Of a DNA stretch of 64,000 nt, positions 53,239 to 64,000 are shown in pieces (positions within the stretch are counted from its first letter, which is position 1; every line of letters begins with the position of its first letter). The DNA comes from Nematostella vectensis (taxonomy: Eukaryota; Cnidaria; Anthozoa; Actiniaria; Edwardsiidae). The notes under the pieces were generated by a model. It searched no databases and was not told the DNA's origin. It saw nothing but the letters and a program-made list of their open reading frames with translations. The position numbers and the translations under genes were made by a program. The stretch is taken from contig NC_064048.1 in NCBI RefSeq assembly GCF_932526225.1, forward strand, positions 459,340 to 523,339, written 5' to 3'.

Positions 53239-53591
53239 CTGAGAATAAAAAAAAAATAATCAGTATTTGGCTGTCGTTTTTATGTATTTTGTTTAACTGT
53301 TTAAGTCGTTTTTAATGAGCCTGGGACGAACGCGATCTAACATGTGTGGACCTCGTATTTAAAATATTCGTCATACAATCTTAAACACGAACTTCTTCAA
53401 GCTGCTTTTAATTCGCGACCTTTCATTTTCATGAATTGGTTTGAGAAACATTGTGATAATTTCGATTGAATTTGTCGAATTATGTATAAACTCTATTCTG
53501 AGAGGGTTATTTCAAAATGTTATCAAATAAATTTCTTCCAATGTAAAATTTAAATAAAAAAGGCGTGGCTGACTATAAACATTTAACATCA
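53239..53591 (-). other. Probable 5' intron of the neuropeptide gene
   Basis: It begins upstream of the acceptor at 53239-53240. The first exon and promoter were not located. Confidence 0.35.
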
Positions 53592-53912
53592 AGCCCGAGC
53601 CCTCTCCGAACCTAACTTCGTATTTAGGTTATAATATATGAAGGGAGTGAAACAGCGCTTGATTCCATCACGGGAATTAGGATACTTTGTCAGCGATTCC
53701 TTTATAAAATAAACAAAAATTGAATGCCCGGGCGTGTGTCGGCGGCGAGATAAGTTCAAAGAGTGTCAATCAATCATGTCTCATACCAACATCACAACAT
53801 TGGCCGTAACTAGGCAGGTTTTGGAACAATGGAATCAAGCGTTGTTTCACTCTCTTCCTATTTAATTATATAGAACCTAAATACGCTGTTAGTTTCGGAG
53901 AGGGCTCGGGCT
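53592..53912. mobile_element. 321-bp MITE with about 80-bp inverted termini
   Basis: AGCCCGAGCCCTCTCCGAA at the left and TTCGGAGAGGGCTCGGGCT at the right. Pairing continues through TTGATTCCA/TGGAATCAA. No coding capacity; target duplication unclear. Confidence 0.8.
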
Positions 53913-56236
53913 AGTCACGAACACTAAAGAGGCTATGGTTACACAGTACCGTTCAAGTGTTTCGAGAGTTGAAAACAACGATCGCTAGGGTTTTTTAAGA
54001 CAGGAGGAATAGAAATATAACAAGAGGCAACTAAAAAAGGATTTCGCTTTCTCGGAAGGCAGGAGACATTTCGGATTAAGGTTAGAAATATTTTATTTGC
54101 TGAGTTCAATATTCAACACAAATTGGGTATGCATTTTTGTTTATTTTATTGAGAAATCGCTGACAAAGTATCCTAATTCCCGTGATCAGAGCCACGATTG
54201 GCAAAACGATATTCTTAGTAAAAAGAAAATAATTCTTTGTCTTGTTGTCTCAACAGTCATGGCTGTTGGAAAATATGAATGTTTTAAAAGCATTCATAAT
54301 TGTAGTCCGTTTGAGATATCGCCCTGCCTTACAGAATCTGAGCAAAATATATAAATTAAACAATTATTAAATCCCAGACACGTTTTTGCTTTTTGATAGG
54401 TGTTAAGTGTACATGTCAAGTTCTAGTCCAATGAATGAGCCTCCTAGCGAGGAAAACCGACTAACTAAGATAAAAATAACATGAATTATGAAAAAAAGAA
54501 TAACTAGGCTTTTTTCTGTTTTTTTTTTTCCTATTTTCAGAGCTTGTCAAGCCGTACGCGACAGTGATGTCTTTTGGTCTTTCCTTGACAAGCTCTCACA
54601 AGAAGCATGAACAAGTTTCCTTGAAAAGCGTCCCGTGAGGGTATTGCGTCGCTTAAAAGACTTAAGGTCTGCAAAATAGAAAACGCAATCAATAACTGAA
54701 TAAACTTTTATTGAAGGCGCGACCCTGAAATATAATGATGCCTTTAATGAGATTTCAAATGAGATTTCGAAGATTTGTAAAATGATTTTGAACTAAATGA
54801 AATTTTGAGAGGCAATTGTTAAGGGTATGAGGATGCGGTGTGATGTAGAGAACGCCGACTCCATGTTTTTTTGTTAAACCACATTTATTTATTTATTTAT
54901 TTTTCCAATGCCTCTCTTTTACTTTTCTTAGTATCTGAGGTAAGGTGGGGTTTGGTAATAATGCGGATGTAAGAGGATGACCATTCATTCGCTTTACTTT
55001 TCTTCATTATTCTTTCTTATAATAAACTAACTTGATCGAGTAAAGGTTAGCAAAAGAAAATAGGTTATAAGCGCTGTGTTACGTGACACCAGGAAGAGCC
55101 GACCTTTTATACTGCCGTAACATTTTGAAAGGCACTTCTTTTGTTCAAATTACCTATGTGAAAAAGTTAAAACGCTTTCAAATGGTTCGCTCTTCTTTTT
55201 GGTAACAGGATTGATTCAGGAGAACTAGATAGAACAAGGGTTAAAGTACAATAATCAGCCACATAAACAAAGCGACACGACACATTATAAGCACCTTTAA
55301 GAAAAGACATGGAAAATGAAGTTTTTGCATGCACATTTCGCATTTCCTGAAAGACATCAGAAATACTGCTGATATGTTCTTGTGTGCTTATTAAAGAAAA
55401 ATTATTTCCTTTAAAAATTAAAGCGGAGAATTAGATTGCGTAGGTTGGAACTGTACTGAATGAATTTATCTCTCGGTATTTTGAAGTGATCAGTTTAATA
55501 TCAAAATGGAACAAAAACTAGGACAGGGGATAGAGAGCAGGGGAAAATAAATATTTCGAGTGTCTTTTTTTCCTTGAAAAAAATATTTTATGTACCCACC
55601 CGCCTCCTTGTCTAGAAACGTTGTTGCTTCTTTGGTTGGTCGGTTCTTTTTTTGGGTCTAATTTCTAGAATCTTCTGAAAAAATGGTCGAATTTGTTACG
55701 GTTGTTCGATGTCGACTTTAATATTTCAGTGTAAATCTAATATTCTCGCGCTTATTTGCCATAAGTTGGGGAAAAGTTATCTAAAAGTTGTTCTGTCTTT
55801 CTCTAAAAGTACCTTAAAATTGTTCCTGTTGGTCCGTCCTCGTCTTGTTTCTCTGCTTGGCTGCCGAATCTTCCCCTGTGTGGTCCTCAAGGCGCTTTCA
55901 CCTTGCTTTTAAAGTTACCGAGGGCACCTGATTGGCCGGATATCAAATGATAAGCACGCAAAACAATGCATACACTTCTCCAACACTTACTCTCCATCAA
56001 GCTCTCTTATACCCTGAATCTAATAACAACAGCAGCACAAGGGCTTTGTTCGCAAGGATGCTCCTATAACACATCGTAGGCGTGATAAGAGCTAGAACTT
56101 CTTAAAAAAAGTCCTGGAGAGGCTTGGCCGGGTATGGAGTCGCACCTTTGATTGACAGGATCTATCTTTTAGTAATTACACGAGGAGCGAGTATGACAAA
56201 GATTCAAGCATGGCCCGTTACACCCACCTTATGACG
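53913..56236. other. Non-coding stretch
   Basis: No gene confirmed. A 13-bp perfect hairpin arm pair (AGAGCTTGTCAAG/CTTGACAAGCTCT, 54539-54596) follows a strong acceptor-like tract. Confidence 0.45.
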
Positions 56237-56374
56237 TCACAAACTGGAAAACTCGCAAAGGCCCGCTAATGCCTCTAAATAGAATGAATCTGTGGCCGAT
56301 TTTAACGGTATGATCAGTGATGAATGAAATTCCTTTTTAGCAAAGGCGCACTTTGGACAACCCGCTGAGCTTAC

Positions 56375-56461
56375 AAGTGGTGATGTCCTCGGCGCTACTA
56401 TTTCGTTACTTTGGGCAAAGCAGAGAAGTAGAAATGTTTGGAATAACAACGCGCTTTCCAT
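56375..56461 (-). CDS. Candidate signal-peptide first exon of an unknown secreted protein
   Basis: MESALLFQTFLLLCFAQSNE then IVAPRTSPL, ending at a donor GTAAGCT (56373-56374). The hydrophobic core and AQS cleavage context fit a signal peptide. No second exon was found, and the frame also runs on unspliced to 56237. Weak. Confidence 0.3.
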
Positions 56462-56499
56462 TGTCCCTAAGTGTCTTTCTCGACGGGGCAGCAATTTCC

Positions 56500-57993
56500 T
56501 TGTGTTATTTTAATATTTGAAAGTAACGGATGTTTTATTTGTGGTTATTTGGGTCTTTTTGCGATAGGAAATAGAAGTTTCACGGCATACATTGTATTTC
56601 ATTTTCCATGACAAATGAGTTTTCAGACATTTTTCAGACAAATGAGTTTTAGTTTTTTCCGATAGGAATAAGATTTTATCCTTTATCAAAAACGAGATTT
56701 TTCATGTTCGTTTTCATTGAAAGAGCGTCTTAAAGTGATAACAGAATCAAGTGCATTGTAGCCACATAGAGAAAAGCTGTTACTTTTGAGTATTCCGGAA
56801 TTGCGCATTTTCAAAAATAAAAAGAGCATAGCGTTTACGAGAATTTAACACAGTATTTTGATTAAGCATATTTTTATCTACTTTAATATTTACATGTAAA
56901 AATTTCACCTTTTATTACTTGAAGTTTATAATATATTCGCAAATCAATCCCTGAGTTTGCTATAGCGAGCCAGCTGGACACTTCGTCCCAATCAGTATTT
57001 CAATAAGCGTAAAACTACTAACAAAAAGCCAAGAATCATGTTTGTTGGACTTTCACACTTCTTAAACGGTTGTCAGCAAACTAAACTGACTATATATTTG
57101 CACCTTGATCAAACAATAGATGTTCAGCCGATAAATTTGATTATAACTATAGCAAGTGTAGTTTCTTTGACTGTTAAAATTATCATATAAAATGTTTAGT
57201 AAATATAACGAACAGGGGAAATGTGTCATTTCTACCGGATTAAATAAAACTTTTCTATATATTTACCTAAAAGTAAGAGTAATATTTAAGATATTTTGTT
57301 TGTAGGTTTTCTTTTATAGACACAACTTTGATGCAGTTGAATTAAAGATGAATAAAAGATTGTAGGAAATAAAAAAAATGAACAATTTCCTTTCAAACAG
57401 ACATCTATGCAAGCATGGAAACGAATTTCGTTCATTTCGATGAAGACAAGAAAGGGGGTGGTTTACGCATTCGTTAGAATGAACATCTTATCAATTGAAA
57501 ACAATCTTTCAGAAATAATGCATTGCATGAAAGGCGGGCTCTAAGTAAAGGAAATAAACTCTCTTCGCCCTATCAAACAAACCAACATTATTAATTATGC
57601 TTTAAGAGAGCAGCAAAACGCCTCTCAGAATCCAATTTGGTTTACCTGCGATTGAAGAAAAACTTTCAATCTTACTATCCCGCGTACAAAACCAGGGAAT
57701 TGAACTGCATACCATTCGCAAATGAAACTCTTCCACACAATTCTTCATATTCTTTTTCTCTTATCAATTTTTATGCAATATGAATTTCGTTCAATAATCT
57801 TTATCGGAAAAACTGTCAACAACCTTTTTTATTTCATTTAAGTTCTGTATAAAATGTATAGATTCTTGATATTTCTCTAGATGAGTCTTAATGAAATAGT
57901 AAGTATTAATTACAGAAGTGATTGTTTTGAAGCAAAGCGAACGAAAAAAGAAAATTACTTTCTTATAAACCAGCCTGATTTTTGTAACAGCCA
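56500..57993. other. Non-coding AT-rich stretch
   Basis: No gene, repeat array or bounded element recognised. Confidence 0.5.
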
Positions 57994-58002
57994 TCATCCA
58001 AA

Positions 58003-58243
58003 TAGCCTGCTTGCAGGCGGTACTCGGTTTTATCATCGCGGAAAACGCTCTCCGTTCGGTGAACGGGCGCCATCTTGTATTTTGAGCCGCGTGGTTCCTG
58101 GGGGTAGGGCGCAAAAACGGACGCAGGGTACTCCGTCCGTTTTTGCGCTCGAACCACGCGGCTCAAAATACTAGATGGCGCCCGTTCACCGAACGTAGAG
58201 GGTTTTCCGCGATTATAACACCGAGTCACTTAAAAGCAGGCTA
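58003..58243. mobile_element. Mutator-like foldback MITE with 9-bp target duplication
   Basis: TCATCCAAA at 57994-58002 and again at 58244-58252 flanks termini TAGCCTGCTT/AAGCAGGCTA. The two arms (about 100 bases each, with GTTCGGTGAACGGGCGCC and GAGCCGCGTGGTTC) make almost the whole 241-bp element a hairpin. A 9-bp duplication and long termini fit the MULE superfamily. Confidence 0.85.
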
Positions 58244-58252
58244 TCATCCAAA

Positions 58253-59278
58253 CTGAACGCTCACTCTTGGAGATTCCGCAAGAATACCATGTCGAAGGGA
58301 CGCACTTAGATAATTTTTGCCTTTTTTATCTGGTGTTTTTTTTTTCACGATCAGAGACCCCAACAACTGAATTATCTGAAAGCCTTCGATAAATACTCGA
58401 GTATTTTGCCCATCGCGGCGTTATGAAGACTTTTCAACTTGGATTTTGCAGTTTATTTGTTAATTTGACCATTCCATGACATATAGTCAACTAGAATACA
58501 GAAATAAGCATTAGTTACGTTGGGCACTAATCATCAACATGTAAAGGATCGCCACGCTTTGTCTTGGGCGTGTCAGAATAAACAAATGACGTCATTTATT
58601 CTCTTGAATCATGCTTACCCTTATGAACTTGAAATTGACACTCTTCAGACTTTGGAAAGACAAAAAGCCATAAATACTTCTATTCCATTTCCATTATTTT
58701 ACAGAACATGATTTCTAACCATAAAAAGGATTGGAATGCGTGCATTCCTTCTGCACTCTTCTCATAGCCAAATTCGTCGTTGGTCGCGTTGTTGCGCGAC
58801 CATTTAAAATCGTTTGAGAATAGCGGGTAATCCGCAACCATCTCAATCATTCGATGGCTTACATTTATACACTATCACATCATAAACCATTTGACTGCAC
58901 ACAGTAAGGGAATTGATTGGTCACTGTGGTATGATTGACAGCGTCTCTAACCGAAGAGAAATGAATTTGAATTCTCGCAGTCGAGCAAAAACGAATTCGG
59001 CTCTGATTTGCCCCTGATGCTGGTGATGTTTACAATCCCCCTACCACTCAATGTCGTACTCGTCACTTGGCAATATTCATATAGAGAAAAAAATGACGAT
59101 TAAATCCAAAAGAAAAGACATAAAAACAACCCTCGTCTATTAAGTGCAATAAGGCGAACATTCATATACAGCAACAACAACAAAAAGAACATTATTTTGT
59201 TGTGAAAACCGAGCAGTGAAACACTTTTCGCTCCCCTTTTCATTAATCATATTAGAGACATCTCACATATGGAATTCT
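58253..59278. other. Non-coding stretch
   Basis: No gene recognised. Confidence 0.45.
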
Positions 59279-59420
59279 CATTACTGGGATACCTGTGATA
59301 GCTTAGGTACCTGTGGTACCTAGGTTCTCCGACAATTCTGCAAAATTGTGCAATGCACAGAGAGACTTCTCAGGCTGTGATTGCAGTCTGCCATATTGGA
59401 ATTTAAGTCTTTCATTACTA
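59279..59420. repeat. Dispersed repeat, copy 2
   Basis: Shares TTACTGGGATACCTGTG and TGCCATATTGGAATTT with 46722-46990. The continuation of the repeat appears only after 61545. Confidence 0.55.
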
Positions 59421-60309
59421 TAACGTCCCCATACGCAAGTATTAGGCCCAAACATCAAAACTTCAGAAATGCAAACTAAACATCACCAGACCCGGATACT
59501 CGAGGATTCATCGACCTTCAAAAAGCGCATCTAAGATGTGCATGTAAAAGAATTGACTTCATTGCAAAATATAAACCTTGATTTCTGACCAATTCGTCAA
59601 CACACAAACAAATGCTAAAACTCAGAATAGTTTCATACCAAAAAAGACACGAAATTCCAAACTTCAAATAGAGACAAGCAAACACAGATCAAGTCACAAA
59701 TAGATACCTTTATTGCTCTCCGTTAGGTTCCATTTTACAGCCATCAGCCAAGATAATCAATGCGAAAATCTCCATTAGGAGCGAGTCTCCATGTTCAAGC
59801 TATTTTGCATGCCTACACTGCATCATGGGAGTCTTGGAAACACTTTCAAAGAGAGGCGAACAAACCCCTCCTCCTCCCCAATTAACAGTTTTTTTCCCCC
59901 AAAGCCAAACAAAACAGTTCCAGGTCCAAGGAACCCAGAATAAGCCTGAAAACTATTTTTGAATAAGGCTGGGTAGCAAAGATGTTCTACATTGGAGAGT
60001 ATGAGGCCATTCACTAGAAAATTTCTTTCTCACTTCGTGAAGCCCAGACAAGGAATTATCCCATTGAATCAACCTCAGCGTGCAAACATCCATAAGCACA
60101 GCATTAATTATGCCAAAATAGACTTCATGATGTCCTAAGGCACTCTCCAGATGTGAAAAAAAAAACTGTATTTTATAACAAAATTACAAGAAAAACTGTT
60201 GTAAACAACAGGCTGTAACAGTGCCGTCACTAGATTGAAAAGACAACGCAAAGTGCATTGTTGGAAACTTCAAGGCATACCGTCTTGGGTAAGCGGTAGC
60301 TTAGCTTAA

Positions 60310-61453
60310 CCCTATTCAGACCGGGGGTGGGGGGGGGGGGGCTTTTGAGGCCCCCAGCACCTTTGATCTGTAATAATTTTTGAACTAGAAGGGCTAGAGC
60401 ATTGAAATTTGATGACTTTTCCTAAAATTTATCTGGAATCAGTTTGGTGTAAACAAAATTTTGATGTGTGTACCCTTGTTACCATAGTAACCAAGTTTTG
60501 AGACATAGGTTTAATGAAAACTAGGCAAAACGCTTTAAGTCGTTAAAATCAACTATTAATACGACGTGCTCAACGTAAATCCAAGTTTTGAAAAAAACAC
60601 AATAAAAATTTACATCTCTAATTTAGGGGGGAGGGGAGGTGTTTTCTTGTCAATTTTTCACCTTCCCGAAATAGTGCTTGTAGAAATACCAAAAAAAAAT
60701 TAATATCCACCTGAAATCAATAATACAACTTGAAGCGAAGATTAAATATTGTCAAAAAGCTTCAGACTCTGCAATCCAGTTTTTATTGATTAAATTAAAT
60801 AACTTTCATTAAATCCAAGATGGCGGATCCAAGATGGAGGATGCTGATGTCACATAATTCGCTAGAATTCGCTGTTTTTTTTTTAAAACTGACATCTAAA
60901 TTTGACAAAATCCTCTTTATTTTCCTCTATTTCAAATAAAAAATAGAAAAAAATTTTTTGAGAAAGATATTTAAATTATTACTTTAATTAAGAGTCCAGT
61001 TGCAAACTTATGCTATATTAAAGGTACCATGCCAATCAATGACGTCACAGGTGTCATATATTGTTGTCATAGAAACAGTGTCACTAATAATATATGTCTA
61101 CTGCAAGATTATCGAAAAAAGACATACAGAAAAACACATCTAACAAAAACAGAAATATTGCTCGTTTCTGCTCACTTAAGTGACGTCACAAAGGCAATTT
61201 TTTTTAAGAATATCGGTCGCTTTTTGAAAACAAACTGATTATGATAACTTATTTGGATTTTGGATGTTCTTTGCAAAGGTTTCGAAAGTTAGGCTATTTA
61301 TAACTATATGTCCTTAAATGACGTCATAATGACGTCATATTGTGTTGCTATGGCAATATATCATTTTGTTCCTCTTTGACAAATAATGATTCTCTTAAAA
61401 TTTGGTTCAAATGTTTTGGATGAGAAGCCTCAAAAAGCCCGGTCTGAATAGGG
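60310..61453. mobile_element. piggyBac-type non-autonomous element with TTAA ends
   Basis: Termini CCCTATTCAGACCGGG and CCCGGTCTGAATAGGG are bounded exactly by TTAA at 60306-60309 and 61454-61457. Subterminal CTTTTGAGGC is also inverted. 1144 bp, no transposase frame. Interior holds several TGACGTCA sites (for example 61040 and 61318-61338) and a G-rich left edge. Confidence 0.85.
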
Positions 61454-61459
61454 TTAACT

Positions 61460-62354
61460 GGTAGTGTTGGACTTGAAATAGGCAGGGAGGTTTCCGTTTT
61501 CAGTCTGTTTTTCTCACAATTTTGCTCAAAAGTACACAAGAGATCTCACCGGAGACTTGCTTGCATTTGTGAAGGCAAGATTGACAGTTTCATGACTGGA
61601 AATGCAATCAAAACTTTTCCATCTATTACGTCGTCGAGGAAAGTTGTCAGGGAGTATATGTCCAAAAAAAGCTCCCATGGAAAATTAGTGAAAAACCACT
61701 TGGCTAGGTGTGCTCAGAGGACCTCTCCTCCAGCATGGAAACGAGGCTCTACATTAATAACAGGAAAATCTTTGACGTTTGTTAATTAAATCATTTCAAA
61801 CTTGCAGGATATGTTGAAAATCACATATGACTACCTAAAAGTCACGTGACTAGCACCGCATGGAAGCGAGGCTGTTTGAATTATTTAAAATATTTTTTAT
61901 CAATAAATAAATAATTATAGCTAAAGCTTCGTTTTAAGCACTTTTTAAGCTGTAAAAGCTAGATTGGAGTACAAATTTTTATTGTTGCTTTTGTAAGAGA
62001 AAAACCACAGGTAGCCCAACTCAGAAATCAATCAATCAAGGATCATGTTTTTCTTTTTTTTTCACTCTATCTTTTGAAAAACTTTCAAGTAATTCATGTT
62101 TATGACATGTGTGGTGTAACACTTTCTTATCAAAATGATACTTTCATATCCGTTCAAGGCAAGCCTGTGAACAGTCTCCTCTACTCTTGCAGTGATACCT
62201 TATAACCTTGGTGATGCGTGACTCAGCGAATGTTTTAAAATTGGGTATCCCCCCTCTAGGGAAAATGGGATCATGAGACAGCTTGACTAGCTCTTGACCC
62301 GTGATACAGGTAAATGGCTGTCTTCCCTCCCCTCCCTTGCTGGGTCACGTGTCA
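61460..62354. other. Non-coding stretch
   Basis: Contains the tail of the dispersed repeat (61545-61625). No gene recognised. Confidence 0.45.
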
Positions 62355-63240
62355 TAGCGGAGCTCCCGCGTGATCGGAGCCCCATACCTAAGAAAAATAA
62401 AACAAAGTGGTAACAAATATTGGTAACCAATCGACTCGAGTTTTCGTGACGCGATGTCCGTCCGTCCGTCCCCTAAAAGCATCGTATGACAACCAAACTT
62501 GGCAGGTGTCATGTATGTGTCAAGGGAGGTGCAAAACTGTGGTCACGTGATTTGTGACGTCACCGATGACGTCACTAGAAACAAAAATATGCTGTCGTCA
62601 TCAAAAAAAATATTTATATTTCACGAAGGAAAAATCATATGGCAAAAAAACTCGGTAGATGTCATGTAGGTGTCAAAGGGTATGCAACAATATGGTCACG
62701 TTTTGTGTGACGTCATCGATGAAGTCAACACCTTGATTAAGAGCAAAACATTCATATCTCTTGAAAGAAACATTGTTTCACAACCAAACTCGGTAGGTGT
62801 CGTTCGAGATGTGATCGCGCGTTAAGACTCATGTTGCTAGGAAACGTGAGCGCTAACCAATCAGAGGCGTATCTAAAAATAACTGCTTGTTCTAAAAATA
62901 GCGTTCACAAACGACATCATTGGGACATACCCTAATAGGTGGGATTCGTTCTCTTACATCATGGTCTCTTGCCATATCTCATGATCGAAATATCATATAA
63001 CAACCAATATTGGTATGTGTCATGAAGGTTTCAAGCGGGGTGCACCAATATAGTCACGTGATTGTGACGCTATCAATGACGTCACTAGATGCAAAAGTAT
63101 GATGAATTCATCATAATAATATTTATGATTTATTAAAGAAATATCGTATGATAACAAAACTCGATAGGTGTGATGTATGTTTCAAGTGGTGTGCAATGAG
63201 ATGGTCATGTGACGTCAACCATGACGTTAATAAAGTAAAA
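62355..63240 (+). mobile_element. Helentron/HINE-like element (copy C), 3'-truncated, with CRE-like tandem units
   Basis: It starts TAGCGGAGCTCCCGCG and shares its first 130 bases with inverted copy D (ACCAATCGACTCGAGTTTTC, ATGTCCGTCCGTCCG). Four to five degenerate units of about 150 bp follow (62486, 62637, 62776, 62990, 63140), each with ACTCGGTAGGTGTCATG, GGTCACGTGA and a TGACGTCA pair. A 180-base insertion interrupts the third unit. No 3' hairpin end is seen. Confidence 0.6.
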
Positions 63241-63708
63241 CTACCCTGACGCCGAAACCTAGCTCCACTGTGACTTTGTCCTCTTTGCTAGCCTACGCCC
63301 TCTACCCCCAAAGAGATGGCATTTGGCAAATGAGGGATAGGATATTAAATACGCGATGATACTAGGCTGCTACCAAATAAATATCCTGATATACCATCCA
63401 GATATTCTATATGACCCTCTAATTTGGCACCAAAATACTTTTGTCTAAACGATATAATAGCATAAAAAGTCTTATTGTTTACTTCGTGCTTACAAGTGAG
63501 ATAATCAATGCCACAAACAAATGCAGACCATTTATACTGTTCACAATAATGACTCAACATGGTTAACAGCCAATTTGATCCTAACCCTCATTTACTTTAA
63601 TGGTCCCCCTCCGCCTGCCCCACCTGTAAAGCTGGTGTTTCTTACATTAATTAGCCCAGTTACTGTTAACGTTGCTTTAATAATTAAATGTTTTTTTAAT
63701 GGTAGAAA

Positions 63709-63825
63709 AAAATGGAGGTGTGTTATCACAGATGTACAGACAATGGAGGTGTTTTTTGACAGATGTACAGATAAAGAAGGTGTGTTATCACAGATGTACA
63801 GATAATGGGGGTGTGTTATTTACAC
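63709..63825 (+). repeat. About 32-bp tandem repeat
   Basis: Four units of TGGAGGTGTGTTATCACAGA followed by TGTACAGATAA. The remaining sequence to the window end shows nothing else. Confidence 0.85.
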
Positions 63826-64000
63826 ACCAGGCCTAAAGATTGATAGTGTCGCCATATCAGCCAGTATTCTTGGCGTTCCCATAGTAACGAGCACGTCAAG
63901 TAGGCGGTCCTAAACTTCCACACGTAACATTTCAGTTTATCTTATGGGATGAAACTGCCTTAGAATTATGGTTGCTAAGGAATTTGTGGTTGCTAAGGCG

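Noticed and set aside
54541-54640. Possible plus-strand exon after a strong poly-T/CAG acceptor
   Set aside because: Thirty-three open codons without domain, donor or partner exon; the hairpin there is short.

Overview
The window looks like nuclear DNA of an anthozoan cnidarian, most likely a sea anemone of the Nematostella kind. The reasons are phase-consistent spliced genes, a protein with two perfect minicollagen-type cysteine-rich domains (a nematocyst hallmark), a putative RFamide neuropeptide precursor, an intronless class A GPCR and many small DNA transposons. There is no sign of bacterial, organellar or viral origin. I cannot name the species with certainty.

Layout. 1-23 kb (+ strand): two tandemly duplicated receptor genes. 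Both encode single-pass membrane proteins with fibronectin type III (FN3) or cytokine-receptor-like ectodomains. The first lacks its 5' end in this window (1680-10512). The second is complete by my exon model (12381-23023, 9 coding exons, 535 aa). They share intron positions and phases, and two internal exons have identical lengths (83 and 247 nt). The last intron of the second gene holds a broken Crypton tyrosine recombinase and a PHD-finger fragment between inverted repeats. 23-31 kb: gene-poor, with 24-bp and 48-bp arrays. 31.3-32.3 kb (- strand): a 361-aa rhodopsin-class GPCR. 37.5-44 kb (- strand): the minicollagen-CRD exon, then a 36-bp array, then a complete 5-exon gene for a small secreted SEA-domain protein (149 aa) with a TATA box. 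48.5-52 kb: a 22-bp array and a CR1/L2-like non-LTR retrotransposon. 53 kb (- strand): an 85-aa secreted precursor predicted to release FFRF-amide. 54-64 kb: mostly non-coding, with several well-bounded transposons: a Mutator-like foldback MITE with 9-bp target duplications, a piggyBac-type MITE with TTAA ends, and an element carrying tandem CRE-like motifs.

The most striking signal is the arrays themselves. About 15 per cent of the window is minisatellite. In at least four independently modelled places the tandem unit contains a splice junction plus the first or last bases of the neighbouring exon: the acceptor of an FN3 exon at 1680, the donor of an FN3 exon at 15113, the acceptor of SEA exon 3 at 42655, and the acceptor of the minicollagen-CRD exon at 37784. 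Exon-intron boundaries therefore appear to have been amplified into arrays of 4 to about 50 candidate splice sites next to the functional one. A second signal is a family of non-autonomous elements (7165, 18594, 40427, 62355) with subterminal inverted repeats and a covarying 3' hairpin, resembling Helentron/HINE elements.
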